NCBI RefSeq assembly: GCF_000276605.1
Contig: NZ_AKJX01000178.1
Location: forward strand, 20,604-84,603
Source: Acidovorax sp. CF316
GTDB lineage: Bacteria > Pseudomonadota > Gammaproteobacteria > Burkholderiales > Burkholderiaceae_C
Reading direction: 5' to 3'
Length of the DNA: 64,000 nt
The notes beneath the pieces were generated by a model. It searched no databases. It saw only the letters and a program-made list of their open reading frames with translations, and was not told the DNA's origin. Positions 17,358 to 27,503 of this stretch are shown here, piece after piece; the first letter of the stretch is position 1, and each line of letters begins with the position of its first letter. Both the position numbers and the translations under genes were made by a program.

Positions 17358-18419
17358 TCAGAAGGCGTGCCGCACACCGAGGGCCACACCGGTGGCCGAG
17401 CCATTGGGGCCGGTGACCGCGCCTTCGAAGGTGCGCGACGCGCCCCCTGCGTTCTCGATGCGTGCCACGATGCCATACAGCGTGGTGCGCTTGCTCAGGT
17501 GGTAGCCATACCCGACAGAAAAGCGGGTCGTGCGCGGGGACGAGGGGGCCGTGGAGGTGTAGCGCGATACCTGCGCCTTGAACTCGTGCACCCCCATGGG
17601 CACGCGCGCACCAAGCTCCCAGCCCCGGCCATCGGGTGGATCGCCGGCGACCTTGTCGCGCATCGCCACGGCCATCAGTTCCAAGGCACCGAAGTCGTAG
17701 CTGCCCGCAATGCTGGCGTTGCTGACCCGACCCGATGCGAAATCGGTCTGCATGCCGCCTACGCCGATCTTCACCGCGCCGGCTTCATAGCCGGCGCGCA
17801 GGCTGTAGCCCGTGCCATCGCGGCCCGTGGCGCTGCCGTCCTTCGCGTTCTCGCCGAGGAAGTAGGCCGCATGCACGAAGGCGCCGCCCAGTGTGGCCGG
17901 CGTGAAGTAGTGCACGGCATTGGAGGCCCGCACCCACGAGGTCGACACGCCAGCCACGGTGGAGGTGATCAGCTGCGCCTGCCCGATGCCGATGTGCGCG
18001 AACGGGTCGAACAGGCCGATGTTCAGGTAGTGCGGCTGCAGGTCGCGGCCCGCGCGCAGCTCGCCCCAGGGGCCGAACAGGCTGACCGTGGAGCGCCGCC
18101 CGAAGGTCAGGCCGCCCACCGTGCCCTGGCCGCTCACCTGGTTGTTGGTGTTGGTCGCGCCCCCCGCCCCGCTGTCGGGAAAGATGGCGCCTTCGAGCCA
18201 GAAGCCGGCGCGCCAACCCCCGCCCAGGTCCTCGACGCCGCGGAACCCGATCCGCGAGGCGCCCCAGTTGCTGTTGGACATGGTAGTGCCGCTGGCGACC
18301 GTGCCGCTCGATCGGGTCAGGGCCGCATCGAGCGTGCCGAACACGGTGACGGAACTCTGTGCGCCAGCCGTGCAGGCGAGCGAAAGCAGCGCTGGGAGTA
18401 GCGCCCATTTTTTCTTCAT
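17358..18419 (-). CDS. Gram-negative porin (betaproteobacterial general porin type)
   Basis: Outer-membrane porin of 353 residues with a signal peptide MKKKWALLPALLSLACTAGA and mature start SSVTVFGTLDAAL. Internal landmarks are SRIGFRGVEDLGGG and a C-terminal strand ending in phenylalanine (GVRHAF), the assembly signal. GGAGA precedes the ATG at a good distance. The gene is divergent from a LysR regulator and is first in the porin/Bug/CoA-transferase/hydrolase series. Confidence 0.92.
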   Translation of the reverse strand: MKKKWALLPALLSLACTAGAQSSVTVFGTLDAALTRSSGTVASGTTMSNSNWGASRIGFRGVEDLGGGWRAGFWLEGAIFPDSGAGGATNTNNQVSGQGTVGGLTFGRRSTVSLFGPWGELRAGRDLQPHYLNIGLFDPFAHIGIGQAQLITSTVAGVSTSWVRASNAVHYFTPATLGGAFVHAAYFLGENAKDGSATGRDGTGYSLRAGYEAGAVKIGVGGMQTDFASGRVSNASIAGSYDFGALELMAVAMRDKVAGDPPDGRGWELGARVPMGVHEFKAQVSRYTSTAPSSPRTTRFSVGYGYHLSKRTTLYGIVARIENAGGASRTFEGAVTGPNGSATGVALGVRHAF

Positions 18420-18585
18420 GGTGATTTGTCTCCAAACTTCGGGAAGGAATGCCACAGGCCTGTAAAAGCGTCCTGCGGAGCCGGCTCGTTGGATGGGCAA
18501 AAATGCTATCGCCGAACCTGTGAATTCATTCTAGGAACGGGTGGCCCTTTACCTCAATTGATAAATTCTTTTGGAGACTAAGCCT

Positions 18586-19572
18586 GTGGTTAAGTCAATC
18601 GTGTCCACCCCCGCCGGACTGCGCCCGTTCCCCCCGCTGCTGCGCGGCCTGCGTCTGCCGCAGCTGCAGCTTGTGCGCATGGCCGGCGCGGGCGCCAACT
18701 TCCGCGAGATGGCCGATGCACTCCATGTGACCCAGCCGGCCATCACCAAGATGGCGCGCGAACTCGAACGTACGCTGGGCGCGCCGGTGTTCGAGCGCAG
18801 CGCTTCGGGCGTGCGGCTCAGCGCCTTCGGCCAGGCCGTGCTGTCGCAGGTGCAGCGCTCGCTGGCCCACCTGGACCAGTTGGCCGACGACCTGCCGAGT
18901 CACCGTGAGGGCGCCGGTGCAGCCCTGCGCATCGGCTCCCCCTCGTTCACGGCAGCGGCGCTGCTGGCGCGCCCCGTGGCCCAGTGGCTGGGAGCCACGC
19001 CTGGGGGCCGCGTCATCATGAGCGATGGGGTGAGCGCACAGTTGCTGGCACCACTGCTCGCGGGCGAGCTCGATGCCGTGGTCGGCAGCGTGGACGACGG
19101 AGCCTGCAGCGACGACGAGCTGCAGCAGCTGCGCTTCGAGCCGCTGTACGACGATGCCATCACCTTCGTCACCAGCGCAGACACGCCTGGCCTGGAGGGG
19201 CCGATGGACCTGGCCGACCTGTGCCGTCTGCCCTGGGTCATGCCGCCGCGCAACTCGCAGGTGTGGATGGCGTTGCGGCGCGAATTCATGGTGCTGGGCC
19301 AGGGCCTGCCCCGGGGCGTGGTGGAAGCCAGCTCGATACCGGCGCTGGGCACCATCTTGCGCCATGCCCCCGGCACCGTGGGGGCACTGCGCGCCGACGC
19401 CGGCCGCTACCTGGTGCGCGACCAGGGCCTGCGCCTGCTGCAGGTGGCGCCCGCCGTCGCGTTGCCGCGCGTGGGCATCGTGCGCCTGAGTTCGGCTGCG
19501 CCTGACGCCGCATTGGAATCGTTGCTGGCCTTGGTACGCTCTGAAGTGAACGTAATTTTTGCTTCTGAGTAG
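18586..19572 (+). CDS. LysR-family transcriptional regulator
   Basis: LysR regulator of about 328 residues with HTH region NFREMADALHVTQPAITKMA followed by a two-lobed effector domain. The GTG at 18586 is preferred because GGAGA lies nine bases upstream; a TTG at 18571 would overlap that site. The gene is divergent from the porin across 166 bases, so it probably controls the porin/Bug/CoA-transferase operon. The gap contains the short palindrome TCAATTGA at 18554-18561 but no convincing full LysR box. The 176 bases after the stop, before the convergent aldehyde dehydrogenase, show no clear terminator. Confidence 0.88.
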   Translation: MVKSIVSTPAGLRPFPPLLRGLRLPQLQLVRMAGAGANFREMADALHVTQPAITKMARELERTLGAPVFERSASGVRLSAFGQAVLSQVQRSLAHLDQLADDLPSHREGAGAALRIGSPSFTAAALLARPVAQWLGATPGGRVIMSDGVSAQLLAPLLAGELDAVVGSVDDGACSDDELQQLRFEPLYDDAITFVTSADTPGLEGPMDLADLCRLPWVMPPRNSQVWMALRREFMVLGQGLPRGVVEASSIPALGTILRHAPGTVGALRADAGRYLVRDQGLRLLQVAPAVALPRVGIVRLSSAAPDAALESLLALVRSEVNVIFASE

Positions 19573-19748
19573 CCTGCCTGAATCCAGATCCCCACTCGCC
19601 TTCGCTCCTTTTCACGCAACAAGCGGTCAGTAGATTGGGAACTGGTCTGAGAAGTTTTCCTGGCAACTCAGATTGCAGGTGCAGGACTTAGCCATACAAG
19701 CAAGTGCCTAGCAGCAACTTTCAGCATCACACACGAAGGCCATACCGC

Positions 19749-21188
19749 TTACGCCTGTGTGTAGGCAGTCTTCACAGCGGTGTAGAACTCTGATGCGTAC
19801 CTGCCTTGCTCACGCGGTCCATAGCTAGAGCCCTTGCGACCGCCAAAAGGCACGTGGAAATCAACTCCTGCGGTGGGTAGGTTCACCATAGCCATGCCAG
19901 CCTGGACGTGCCGCTTGAAATGAGTGGCATGCTTGAGCGAAGTCGTCGCAATTCCAGCCGCCAGGCCGAAAGGCGTGTCGTTGGCTAGGCACAGCGCTTC
20001 CTCGTAATTGCGCGCTCTGAGCACACTGACCACTGGGCCGAAGACTTCCTCCCGGTTGATGCGCATCTCCGCCGTAGTGTCGACAATCAAAGCGGGGGTC
20101 ATGTAGAAGCCCGGTTTCCCCGTCGGGCCCTGCGCCAACGCCTCGCCCCCGTGAGCCAACCGCCCACCTTCCTTTTGGGCGATATCAACATACTCCAAGT
20201 TTTGGCTCAGCTGATTCTGATCAACCACCGGTCCAATGTCTGTCCCAGCAGCGCGCGCGTCGTCCACCCTTAGGAACTTCAGGCGCTCGACCATCGCGGC
20301 GACGAACCGGTCATGGATGCCTTCGGTGACGATGAGGCGCGACGACGCCGTGCAGCGCTGACCGGTAGAGAAGTAGCCACTGTTGACCGCACAATTCACG
20401 GCGAGATCCAGGTCCGCATCGTCCAGAACCACCATCGGGTTCTTGCCCCCCATCTCCAGCTGGAACTTGGCCATCCGGGCGACGCAGGCAGTCGCCACCT
20501 TGCGACCCGTCGCGGCGGATCCCGTGAAGGAGATCGCGGTGACGCGCGCATCGTCCAGCAGTGCGGCCCCCACCTCGGAGCCCCGCCCCATCACCAGATT
20601 GAACACGCCCGCCGGCAGGCCCGCGCGCGACAGGATCTCGGCCAGCGCCCAGGCTGAGCCCGGCACCAACTCCGCCGGCTTGAACACCACGCAATTGCCA
20701 TAGGCCAGCGCTGGCGCGATCTTCCACGCCGGAATGGCGATCGGAAAATTCCAGGGCGTGATGATGCCCACCACGCCCAGCGGCTCGCGCGTGATTTCCA
20801 CACCGACGCCTGGTCGCACCGAAGGCAGGGCCTCCCCGCCGGGACGCAAGGCCTCGCCGGCGTAAAACTTGAAGATATTCCCGGCGCGCACCACCTCGCC
20901 GATGGCTTCGGGCAGGGTCTTGCCCTCCTCGCGTGCCAGCAGGTCGCCGAGCTCGCTGCGGCGCCCCAGCATCTCGCTGCCTACCGCATCCAGCAGGTCG
21001 AAGCGCTGCTGCGGTGTAGAGAGGCTCCACCCTGCGAAGGCGGCCTCGGCGGCGGCGATGGCCAGCCGGGTCTGCGCGGCATCGGCCTGCGCGTACTCTC
21101 CCACCAGATCGCGGGTATCGGAGGGGTTGATGTTGCGGGAGACCTGCGGCCCCGCCAGCCAGCTGCCGTCGATGAAGTTCTTGAACAT
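19749..21188 (-). CDS. NAD(P)-dependent aldehyde dehydrogenase (semialdehyde type)
   Basis: Aldehyde dehydrogenase of 479 residues. The general base is Glu245 in QLEMGGKNP, the nucleophile is Cys279 in TGQRCTASS, and EEVFGPVVSV is present. The C-terminal region VPFGGRKGSSYGPREQG resembles 2-oxoglutarate-semialdehyde and succinate-semialdehyde dehydrogenases, so a small semialdehyde is a reasonable substrate. It is separated from the chemoreceptor gene by its own promoter-like element (21253-21311), which it shares with three other units; it may oxidise the aldehyde made by the ThDP enzyme at 30.8-32.3 kb. Confidence 0.9.
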   Translation of the reverse strand: MFKNFIDGSWLAGPQVSRNINPSDTRDLVGEYAQADAAQTRLAIAAAEAAFAGWSLSTPQQRFDLLDAVGSEMLGRRSELGDLLAREEGKTLPEAIGEVVRAGNIFKFYAGEALRPGGEALPSVRPGVGVEITREPLGVVGIITPWNFPIAIPAWKIAPALAYGNCVVFKPAELVPGSAWALAEILSRAGLPAGVFNLVMGRGSEVGAALLDDARVTAISFTGSAATGRKVATACVARMAKFQLEMGGKNPMVVLDDADLDLAVNCAVNSGYFSTGQRCTASSRLIVTEGIHDRFVAAMVERLKFLRVDDARAAGTDIGPVVDQNQLSQNLEYVDIAQKEGGRLAHGGEALAQGPTGKPGFYMTPALIVDTTAEMRINREEVFGPVVSVLRARNYEEALCLANDTPFGLAAGIATTSLKHATHFKRHVQAGMAMVNLPTAGVDFHVPFGGRKGSSYGPREQGRYASEFYTAVKTAYTQA

Positions 21189-21252
21189 TGCTTTGGTCCT
21201 CTGTGAGAGTCGGTGGACGGGCCTCGCTTGCCGCAGGCCGCAGCCACCCCTG

Positions 21253-21311
21253 AGGCTACGCAAGACGCCTTCCCAGGTCCCTGCACAGGCGGCAGATTCG
21301 TTGGCACTTTT
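21253..21311 (-). promoter_or_regulatory. Shared activator-type promoter element, copy A (aldehyde dehydrogenase)
   Basis: Read on the minus strand from 21311: AAAAGTGCCAACGAATCTG, then GCCTGTG at element positions 22-28, then 25 bases, then a -10-like TAGCCT (21258-21253). The start codon is 64 bases further on. Copies B, C and D have the same box and identical spacing. No TTGACA-like -35 is present, as expected of an activator-dependent promoter. The T-rich block is degenerate in this copy. Confidence 0.7.
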
Positions 21312-21335
21312 GACGCGCCGGCCGACGTCGCTCGC

Positions 21336-22994
21336 TCAGCGCCTGGCCGCGCCGTCGGCGAGCTGGAAGGCTGCGACCACGTGGCTCAGGCGCTGAGCTT
21401 GGGACTGCAGCGACTGCGCTGCCGCCGCACTCTGCTCCACCAGCGCGGCATTCTGCTGGGTGGACTGGTCCATGCCGTTCATGGCCTGTGCGACCTCGTC
21501 GATGCCCACGCTTTGCGATGCTGCAGCATGGGTGATCTCGTGGATGGCTGCCGTGACCTGGCGCACTCCGGCGACGATGCCCTCCATCTTCTGGCCCGCG
21601 TCGTGCACCAGCGCGCTTCCGGATACCACGCTGGCCACGGACGACTGGATCAGAAGCTTGATGTCTTTGGCCGCTGCGTCCGATCGGTGCGCGAGGCTGC
21701 GCACCTCGCCCGCTACCACCGCGAATCCACGACCTTGCTCCCCCGCCCGGGCCGCCTCCACGGCGGCATTGAGTGCCAGGATATTGGTCTGAAAGGCGAT
21801 GCCTTCGATCAGGCCGATGATGTCGGCGATTTTGCGGGACTGCATGGCAATGTCCTGCATGCTCTGCACGGCCTGCACCACCACCTGCCCCCCCTGCTCA
21901 GCGGCAAGGGCCGCATTGCGTGCCAGGTCGTCTGCGGCGTGCGCCGACTGGGCCGACTGGCGCACCGCCCCTGACAGTTGGTCCACGGATCCCGCCGTCC
22001 TCTGCAGCTGGCTGGCCGCGTGCTCGGTGCGCTGCGAGAGGTCGTTGTTGCCCGAGGAGACATCGGTGGAAGCGTCCTGGATGGAATGGGCGGCATCCCG
22101 CACCTCGCGCACCAGTGCGCCCAGGCTGGCCTGCATGCGGGCCAGGGCATCCAGCAAGGCCCCCGTTTCGTCACGGCCACCGCGCGGGATCACAAGCGAA
22201 AGATCTCCCTGCGCCACCCGCTCGGCGACGCGGACCGCCTCCCCGATGGGTCGGGTCACGCCCCGCGCGATGCTCCAGGCAGCCAGTGCGCCGCCCAGGA
22301 TTGCCAGCACCGATGCCAGCACCTGGACCGACTGGGCAAGCGCTGCCGCAGCCGATGCGTGGGCCTGACGCTCGCGCCCGGCCGTCGTGGTCGCCTTCAC
22401 GATCGGATCGACAGCCTTTGCCCACTGCTCGACCCGTGCCCTCATGGTGCCAGCGAACTGGTCGATCACCGCAAGGTCAGGCTCCACATCGCCCTGGCCC
22501 CGGACCGCATCCACCCGGCTGCGGATGCTGCGCTCCAGCTCCTGCAGCACGCCCTCGGCCTGCGCAAGTCCGCCCAGGGCCCCCGCCAAGCCCGGGATGT
22601 CCTGGCCACCGTGGGTCAGCGACATCAGCTCGCTCCTGGCCAGCTGGTACAGGCCACGCGACTGCTCGACCAGGCCTTGGTGGAAGTCGATATCCTCGCG
22701 CTGGGTCGACAGCACCAGCAGCAGGGCGTTGAGGTAGATGTCGTCGATGCTGCTGCGCATGGCGCCGGCACGGGCGGCGATCTCGGCATGGGCATGGACC
22801 GCCGCTGCCATGTTCCGTTCCATGGCCCTCATCTGCAAAACCGCATAGGCCGTGGTGCCGGCGAACAGCGCCAGCACCAGGCCGAAGCCCAGGGCCAGCC
22901 GCATGCCGATGCCCAGCCGGCCGCCCCCTTGTGGGAGCCTTGCTGCGGCCACGGCATGTCGGAGACGAAACGATGGAAGCGGGGACGACGGCAT
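21336..22994 (-). CDS. Methyl-accepting chemotaxis protein
   Basis: Chemoreceptor of 552 residues. A transmembrane segment [20 protein letters not shown] is followed by a periplasmic four-helix-type sensor, a second membrane segment near [16 protein letters not shown], a HAMP domain starting [10 protein letters not shown] and the signalling hairpin with [20 protein letters not shown]. The C-terminus [10 protein letters not shown] lacks an NWETF-type CheR/CheB docking pentapeptide. It follows a Bug receptor gene by 41 bases and is probably in the copy-B unit, suggesting chemotaxis toward the substrate of that regulon. Confidence 0.93.
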   Translation of the reverse strand: MPSSPLPSFRLRHAVAAARLPQGGGRLGIGMRLALGFGLVLALFAGTTAYAVLQMRAMERNMAAAVHAHAEIAARAGAMRSSIDDIYLNALLLVLSTQREDIDFHQGLVEQSRGLYQLARSELMSLTHGGQDIPGLAGALGGLAQAEGVLQELERSIRSRVDAVRGQGDVEPDLAVIDQFAGTMRARVEQWAKAVDPIVKATTTAGRERQAHASAAAALAQSVQVLASVLAILGGALAAWSIARGVTRPIGEAVRVAERVAQGDLSLVIPRGGRDETGALLDALARMQASLGALVREVRDAAHSIQDASTDVSSGNNDLSQRTEHAASQLQRTAGSVDQLSGAVRQSAQSAHAADDLARNAALAAEQGGQVVVQAVQSMQDIAMQSRKIADIIGLIEGIAFQTNILALNAAVEAARAGEQGRGFAVVAGEVRSLAHRSDAAAKDIKLLIQSSVASVVSGSALVHDAGQKMEGIVAGVRQVTAAIHEITHAAASQSVGIDEVAQAMNGMDQSTQQNAALVEQSAAAAQSLQSQAQRLSHVVAAFQLADGAARR

Positions 22995-23035
22995 GGTGTC
23001 TCGCTGGTTGGTGGATGTTGGATGCGGGGAAAGGT

Positions 23036-24007
23036 CTACTGGCGGGGTATCCCGGCTCTGTCGATTACCGAGCGCCATTTGGCGATGTCGCTGCGCATGC
23101 GCTGGGCCATCTGCTGCGGCGTGCTGGCTTGGGCTTCGGCCCCCAGGTCCAGCAGCGCCTTGCGCACCTGTGGCGACCCCACGGCCGTTGCAATTTCCCC
23201 GGCGAGCCGGCTCACCACCGCTTGCGGCGTACCCGCAGGGACGGAGATGCCGTTCCAGGAGGACACCTCAAACCCTGCCAGGCCGCTGTCCGCCACCGTC
23301 GGCACCCCGGGCAGGCCGGCGAAGCGGTGGGCCGAGGTCACCGCCAGGGGCTTGATCGCACCGGCCTGGATCTGGCTGAGCACGACTGGCAGCATGTCGA
23401 TCGCCACATGCACGTCCCTGGCCCGGATCGCGCTGACCAAGTCAGCGGTGGTCTTGTAGGGCACGATCACTGCGTCGATGCCAGCCATGGACCGGAACAT
23501 TTCGGCCGCCAGGTTCTGCGTGCTGCCGACCCGAGCACTGCCGATGTTGAGCTTGCCCGGATGGGCCTTCGCGAAAGCAATCACATCAGTCACCGAGCGC
23601 AGGTCCGACGGCCCCGCGGCGACGAGCGCGAGATCGAACGAGGACAGGGTGGAGACATGGGTGAAGTCCGCCATCAGGTCGTAGGGCAGCTTGTGAAAGA
23701 GCGCCGAGGTGAGCGCGGTTCCGCTGCCCGCCATAAGCAGGGTGTGACCATCCGGCCGGGCATGCTTTACCAATGAAGCGGCCGCCACCGGAACGGGACG
23801 GTTCTCGATCACCACCGGCTTGCCCAGGCCTTCGCCCATTTTTTGCGCCACAAGCCGGGCCACGATGTCACCCGCGCCGCCCGGCGCGAACGCCACGACC
23901 AGTTGCAGGGGCTTGCTGGGATAGGACTGCGCACGGATACCACCCGTGGCAAACGCCAGGGCGACCGCGCTCCCGTAGCGCACGAAGTTTCTTTTCTGGG
24001 AGTCCAC
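23036..24007 (-). CDS. Bug/TctC-family periplasmic receptor
   Basis: Receptor of 323 residues. The GTG at 24007 is chosen because GGAGG lies four bases upstream; the N-terminus [20 protein letters not shown] then forms a signal ending GIRAQS. Family features are [29 protein letters not shown] and DAVIVPYKT. It stands between the two beta-propeller genes and the chemoreceptor gene, with no TctA/TctB. It may feed a transporter encoded elsewhere or present ligand to the chemoreceptor; the latter is only a guess from gene order. Confidence 0.88.
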   Translation of the reverse strand: MDSQKRNFVRYGSAVALAFATGGIRAQSYPSKPLQLVVAFAPGGAGDIVARLVAQKMGEGLGKPVVIENRPVPVAAASLVKHARPDGHTLLMAGSGTALTSALFHKLPYDLMADFTHVSTLSSFDLALVAAGPSDLRSVTDVIAFAKAHPGKLNIGSARVGSTQNLAAEMFRSMAGIDAVIVPYKTTADLVSAIRARDVHVAIDMLPVVLSQIQAGAIKPLAVTSAHRFAGLPGVPTVADSGLAGFEVSSWNGISVPAGTPQAVVSRLAGEIATAVGSPQVRKALLDLGAEAQASTPQQMAQRMRSDIAKWRSVIDRAGIPRQ

Positions 24008-24157
24008 GGTACCTCCTCCCGCCGCAGCGGGACATCCGTGATGCACATGAATGGGACCGGCGCAAGCCGGTGGGGATGCAGGCGCTCAGGCCCCCACCGC
24101 CACGCCCACCAGGATTCGTGGCGGCCGGGGAGCTGCGCTGCGCGCTGCCTGGGCCGA

Positions 24158-26071
24158 TCAGCGCGCGCCGGGTGGCGCGTACTGCGGCGTCGAGTCTTCC
24201 CAGATGCTGTCAGTGATCTGGCGCTTGCCACTGCCGTCGGCGTTCATCACAAACACCTGGCCGTAGGGCTGGAAGGTCTGGTCATAGTGGCAGGCCTCGT
24301 CGCGGTATCCGGCCTGGCCACTGTTGTAGAGAATCTGCTTGCCGTCTGCTGTCCACACGGGGTGGCCATCGCTGGCCGGGTGGTCGGTCAGGCGGCGCAG
24401 GTCGCTGCCATCGGGGCGCACCGTGTACAGGTCGAAATTCGACCAGATGCTGTCGGGGTTGCGCACCCCCCGGTTGAACAGGATGCGGCTGCCATCAGGC
24501 GACCAGATCGGCATGTTGTCATAGCCCCGGGTGATGTGCCGGATCTGGCGTGTCTCCAGGTTCAGCACGGCCAGCCCTCCCAGCGACGCGCTGCTGGGAT
24601 CCTGGTTGGCGATGCGAAAGACCACTTCCTTCCCGTCGGCGGAATAGCTGGGAAAGCCCGCATTGAAGACGCTGTCGTCCGTCAGTTGTTCCAGGCCGGA
24701 GCCATCGCGTTTGACGCGCATCAGCTTGGCACGACCCTTTCCACGCTGCGTGAACCACTCGCCGACGCCGAAGACGATCCACTCCCCGTCCGGCGACCAC
24801 ACGGGGAAGAAGGCTCCCGCCAGGCCCCGTTTGACCAGCGTCAAGTCCAGGCCGCTCTGCTTGGTGACGTCGTAGACACGGCGACGCTCGCTGCCATCGG
24901 CACGCATCACATCCACCGAACCATCTTCATGCTTGGCCGTCAGCACCATCCAGCCATCCTTGGAAAAGGCAGGCCAGACGTCGGTGTAGCGGTACTCACG
25001 GCCAGCCTCCCAGCTGTACAGCGCCTGGTTCTGCTTCCAGCCGCGCCACGTGAATTTCTCGTAGACCACCCGCTTGCCGTCCGGCGACCAGGCGGGCGTG
25101 CGCAGGCCGGCGATCTTGACCATGGCCTTGCCCGCTGCCGTGGAATAGAGCCCATCCTCGGGCCCGCCCTTGCGGCGGTAGACGATCTCGTCGCTGCCCA
25201 GGTACTGGGGGCTGATCTTGAAGCCCGGGCCGCTGGTGTGCTCGGTGCGTTCGCCACTGGCCACGTCTACAGAAACGATCTGCGAGTCGATCTTCAGCAG
25301 CAAGTCCGGGCGCAGGACCCAGTAGGTGTACTCGGCCTGGGTCTCATAGAACACGATGCGCTTGCCATCGGCCGACCACTTGGGCGACCCCTGGCAGTAG
25401 TCCTTGCGGCTGCTGATCTTGCGGAATCCGGTGCCGTCGGCGCGAATCACGTAGATGCTGAGCTCCTGTGTGTGCTCCCAGCCCGCGCCGTTGTGGTGGC
25501 CCTTCCACTCGGTGTCGCGGTCGGAGGAAAAGGCCAGCCACTGGCCGTCGGGTGACCAGCTGGGGCGGAAGAAACCGTTGGGCGAATCGGCCCGTCCCTG
25601 GATGCCCTTCACGCCAGTGAGGTTCTTCAGCGTGCGGATCTTGAGGTCCAGCATCCAGATGTTGGCAAGCATGCCGTCGCGCGTGCTGACGAAGGCGACC
25701 TTGCTGGCATCGGGCGAGAGGGCTGCCGCATCTTCCACGATGGAGCCATCCGTCAGGCGCTCCACCTGCGTGCCGTCGGTCCGAGCGCGGTAGAGATTGG
25801 AGTTGCCCAGGCCATCGCGCTCGGATGTGAAGACGATCCATTGGCCGTCGGCCGAGAACGAGGCGTTGTAATCCAGGGTGCCGCTGTCGATCAGCTTGCG
25901 CTCATTGGATCCATCGGCGTTCGCGATGAAGATCTGCGAGGCCGAAGGTCCGATGCGATTGAGGAGCAGCGGCCCCTTGGCAGGCTCTGCCGCCACTGCG
26001 GCCCACGGTTGCTGCCCAAAGGCCATGAGGCTGGCCGAAGCGGCGCCGCCCAGAAATTTTCTACGATCCAC
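24158..26071 (-). CDS. Exported TolB-like (PD40) beta-propeller protein
   Basis: Protein of 637 residues starting MDRRKFLGGAASASLMAFG, a twin-arginine signal, so it is probably exported folded. Ten repeats of the TolB/PD40 kind can be counted, each built around (S/T)xDGxxxxF, for example PSWSPDGQWLAFSSDRD and PVWSPDGEWIVFGVG. No peptidase domain follows, so it is not an obvious prolyl oligopeptidase relative. A binding or scaffold role in the periplasm is possible; the function is unknown. It follows the lactonase gene by 51 bases. Confidence 0.78.
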   Translation of the reverse strand: MDRRKFLGGAASASLMAFGQQPWAAVAAEPAKGPLLLNRIGPSASQIFIANADGSNERKLIDSGTLDYNASFSADGQWIVFTSERDGLGNSNLYRARTDGTQVERLTDGSIVEDAAALSPDASKVAFVSTRDGMLANIWMLDLKIRTLKNLTGVKGIQGRADSPNGFFRPSWSPDGQWLAFSSDRDTEWKGHHNGAGWEHTQELSIYVIRADGTGFRKISSRKDYCQGSPKWSADGKRIVFYETQAEYTYWVLRPDLLLKIDSQIVSVDVASGERTEHTSGPGFKISPQYLGSDEIVYRRKGGPEDGLYSTAAGKAMVKIAGLRTPAWSPDGKRVVYEKFTWRGWKQNQALYSWEAGREYRYTDVWPAFSKDGWMVLTAKHEDGSVDVMRADGSERRRVYDVTKQSGLDLTLVKRGLAGAFFPVWSPDGEWIVFGVGEWFTQRGKGRAKLMRVKRDGSGLEQLTDDSVFNAGFPSYSADGKEVVFRIANQDPSSASLGGLAVLNLETRQIRHITRGYDNMPIWSPDGSRILFNRGVRNPDSIWSNFDLYTVRPDGSDLRRLTDHPASDGHPVWTADGKQILYNSGQAGYRDEACHYDQTFQPYGQVFVMNADGSGKRQITDSIWEDSTPQYAPPGAR

Positions 26072-26122
26072 GGTTCTTTGTCTCCTGCCAGGCTAGGTTC
26101 GGCTGCACAGCAAGGTGCAACC

Positions 26123-27280
26123 TCAGTTCACGAACAAGACGCTCACGGGCGCTGGCGATTCCAGCGCCACGCCGGTATCGGACAAACGCCCCGAGGCCGC
26201 ATCGATGCGCATCAGGCTCACGCGATTGCTGCGGTAGTTGGCCACCAGCATCCATTGGCCGGATGGATGAATATCGAAGGCCCACGGGGCTTCGCCCCCG
26301 CTGGGCAGGCGCTGCACGGGCGTGAGCTCGCCAGAGCCGGCATCCACCCGATAGACGAGCAGCTGGCTCTCGCCCCGGTTGCCCACGTAGAGAAAACGGC
26401 CATCAGGGCTCAGCGCCAGTTCGGAAGCGCTGCGCGTGCCAGCAAATTCCGCACTGGACAAGGCCAGGGTCTGTACGGGCGCCAAACGGCCGGACGAAGC
26501 GTCCCAGCGCAATGCGGTGATCTCAGCCGTCAACTCGCTCAGCACGTAGACGATGCGCCCCGTTGTGCTGAAAACAGCCCGGCGCGGTCCGCTTCCGGCA
26601 GCCGCCTGGAAGGAACGGGGAGCGGCCGCATCGTCGGGCGCCAACACCCGGGTCGAGCGCTCGAAGCCGTAGACGAACACGCGGTCCGCCCCCATGTCCG
26701 CGACCAGGGCGTGACGTCCCGCCGGGTCGATCGCTACGCCATGGGCATGGGGACTGGCTTGGCGGCGGTGCGGCCCCGAACCCGTGGCCTTGATGGTGCT
26801 GACCAAGGCACCTGGCTTGCCATCGGGCAAAAGTGCGATGCTGGAAACCGTACCTGCTGCGAAATTCGCGGCCAGAAGGGTCATGGACGGGGCATCCAGC
26901 CACAGATGCGTGGTACCGGCCCCACCCGCAGCCCCTTCGCCCAACAAGGAGAGTCCCCCGGTGCGGCCGTCCACCGTATAGGCAAGCACACGTCCCTCGC
27001 CCTCTGCCCCCTCTGCCGCCGCGTACAGCACGGGCAGGCGCGGGTGCTTGAGCAGCCACCTGGACTTGCGGGCATCCGCGGGTCGCCCCAGCGGCGCGAG
27101 CGTCCCCGCACAGGCGTCAAAGCGGACCGCCCGGATCCCCACCCCATCCGTCCCCAGGTAGGCCAGTTCGGACGCATTGCAGGGCACCGCTGCAGCGGCG
27201 TTGGCCGCGCCCCAGCACCACAGCAGCGCGAGGCCCAGGCCGCGCCAGGCCGATCCCGATCGTGTGAAATGCCCCAACAT
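26123..27280 (-). CDS. Exported seven-bladed propeller lactonase family protein
   Basis: Protein of 385 residues with a signal peptide ending AANAAAAV, related to the 6-phosphogluconolactonase/3-carboxymuconate cyclase propeller family (Lactonase, PF10282). Repeats carry the family style LSPDGRFLYVGNRGESQL and FDIHPSGQWMLVANYRSN. The ATG at 27280 has AGGAGA ten bases upstream; a GTG at 27301 is in frame but would place this site inside the gene. It is the first gene downstream of promoter copy B. A periplasmic lactone hydrolase or isomerase is plausible, but many members are uncharacterised. Confidence 0.75.
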   Translation of the reverse strand: MLGHFTRSGSAWRGLGLALLWCWGAANAAAAVPCNASELAYLGTDGVGIRAVRFDACAGTLAPLGRPADARKSRWLLKHPRLPVLYAAAEGAEGEGRVLAYTVDGRTGGLSLLGEGAAGGAGTTHLWLDAPSMTLLAANFAAGTVSSIALLPDGKPGALVSTIKATGSGPHRRQASPHAHGVAIDPAGRHALVADMGADRVFVYGFERSTRVLAPDDAAAPRSFQAAAGSGPRRAVFSTTGRIVYVLSELTAEITALRWDASSGRLAPVQTLALSSAEFAGTRSASELALSPDGRFLYVGNRGESQLLVYRVDAGSGELTPVQRLPSGGEAPWAFDIHPSGQWMLVANYRSNRVSLMRIDAASGRLSDTGVALESPAPVSVLFVN

Positions 27281-27343
27281 GGCCAGCAGGTCTCCTGTCA
27301 CTTGTTATGCCCGCCGCACCACATGGCTCCCGACGGTATCTCA

Positions 27344-27402
27344 AGGATAGGGGAGGACCTGCCGCGGGTATCTACACGAAAGGCAGATTCGCTGGCACTT
27401 TT
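27344..27402 (-). promoter_or_regulatory. Shared activator-type promoter element, copy B (lactonase unit)
   Basis: On the minus strand from 27402: AAAAGTGCCAGCGAATCTG, then TTTCGTG at element positions 22-28, then 25 bases, then a -10-like TATCCT (27349-27344), which is near-consensus. The lactonase ATG is 63 bases downstream. The first eighteen bases match copy D exactly, the nineteenth differing. Confidence 0.75.
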
Positions 27403-27503
27403 CATGCCCTCGGGCTTGACGCGGGTCAAGCATCCGCCCCTTGCAGGCATGCCCCGCGAGTGGGGGAAGGCCATGGCGCCGAGGGTGGTGGCCCTCCAGC
27501 AAG

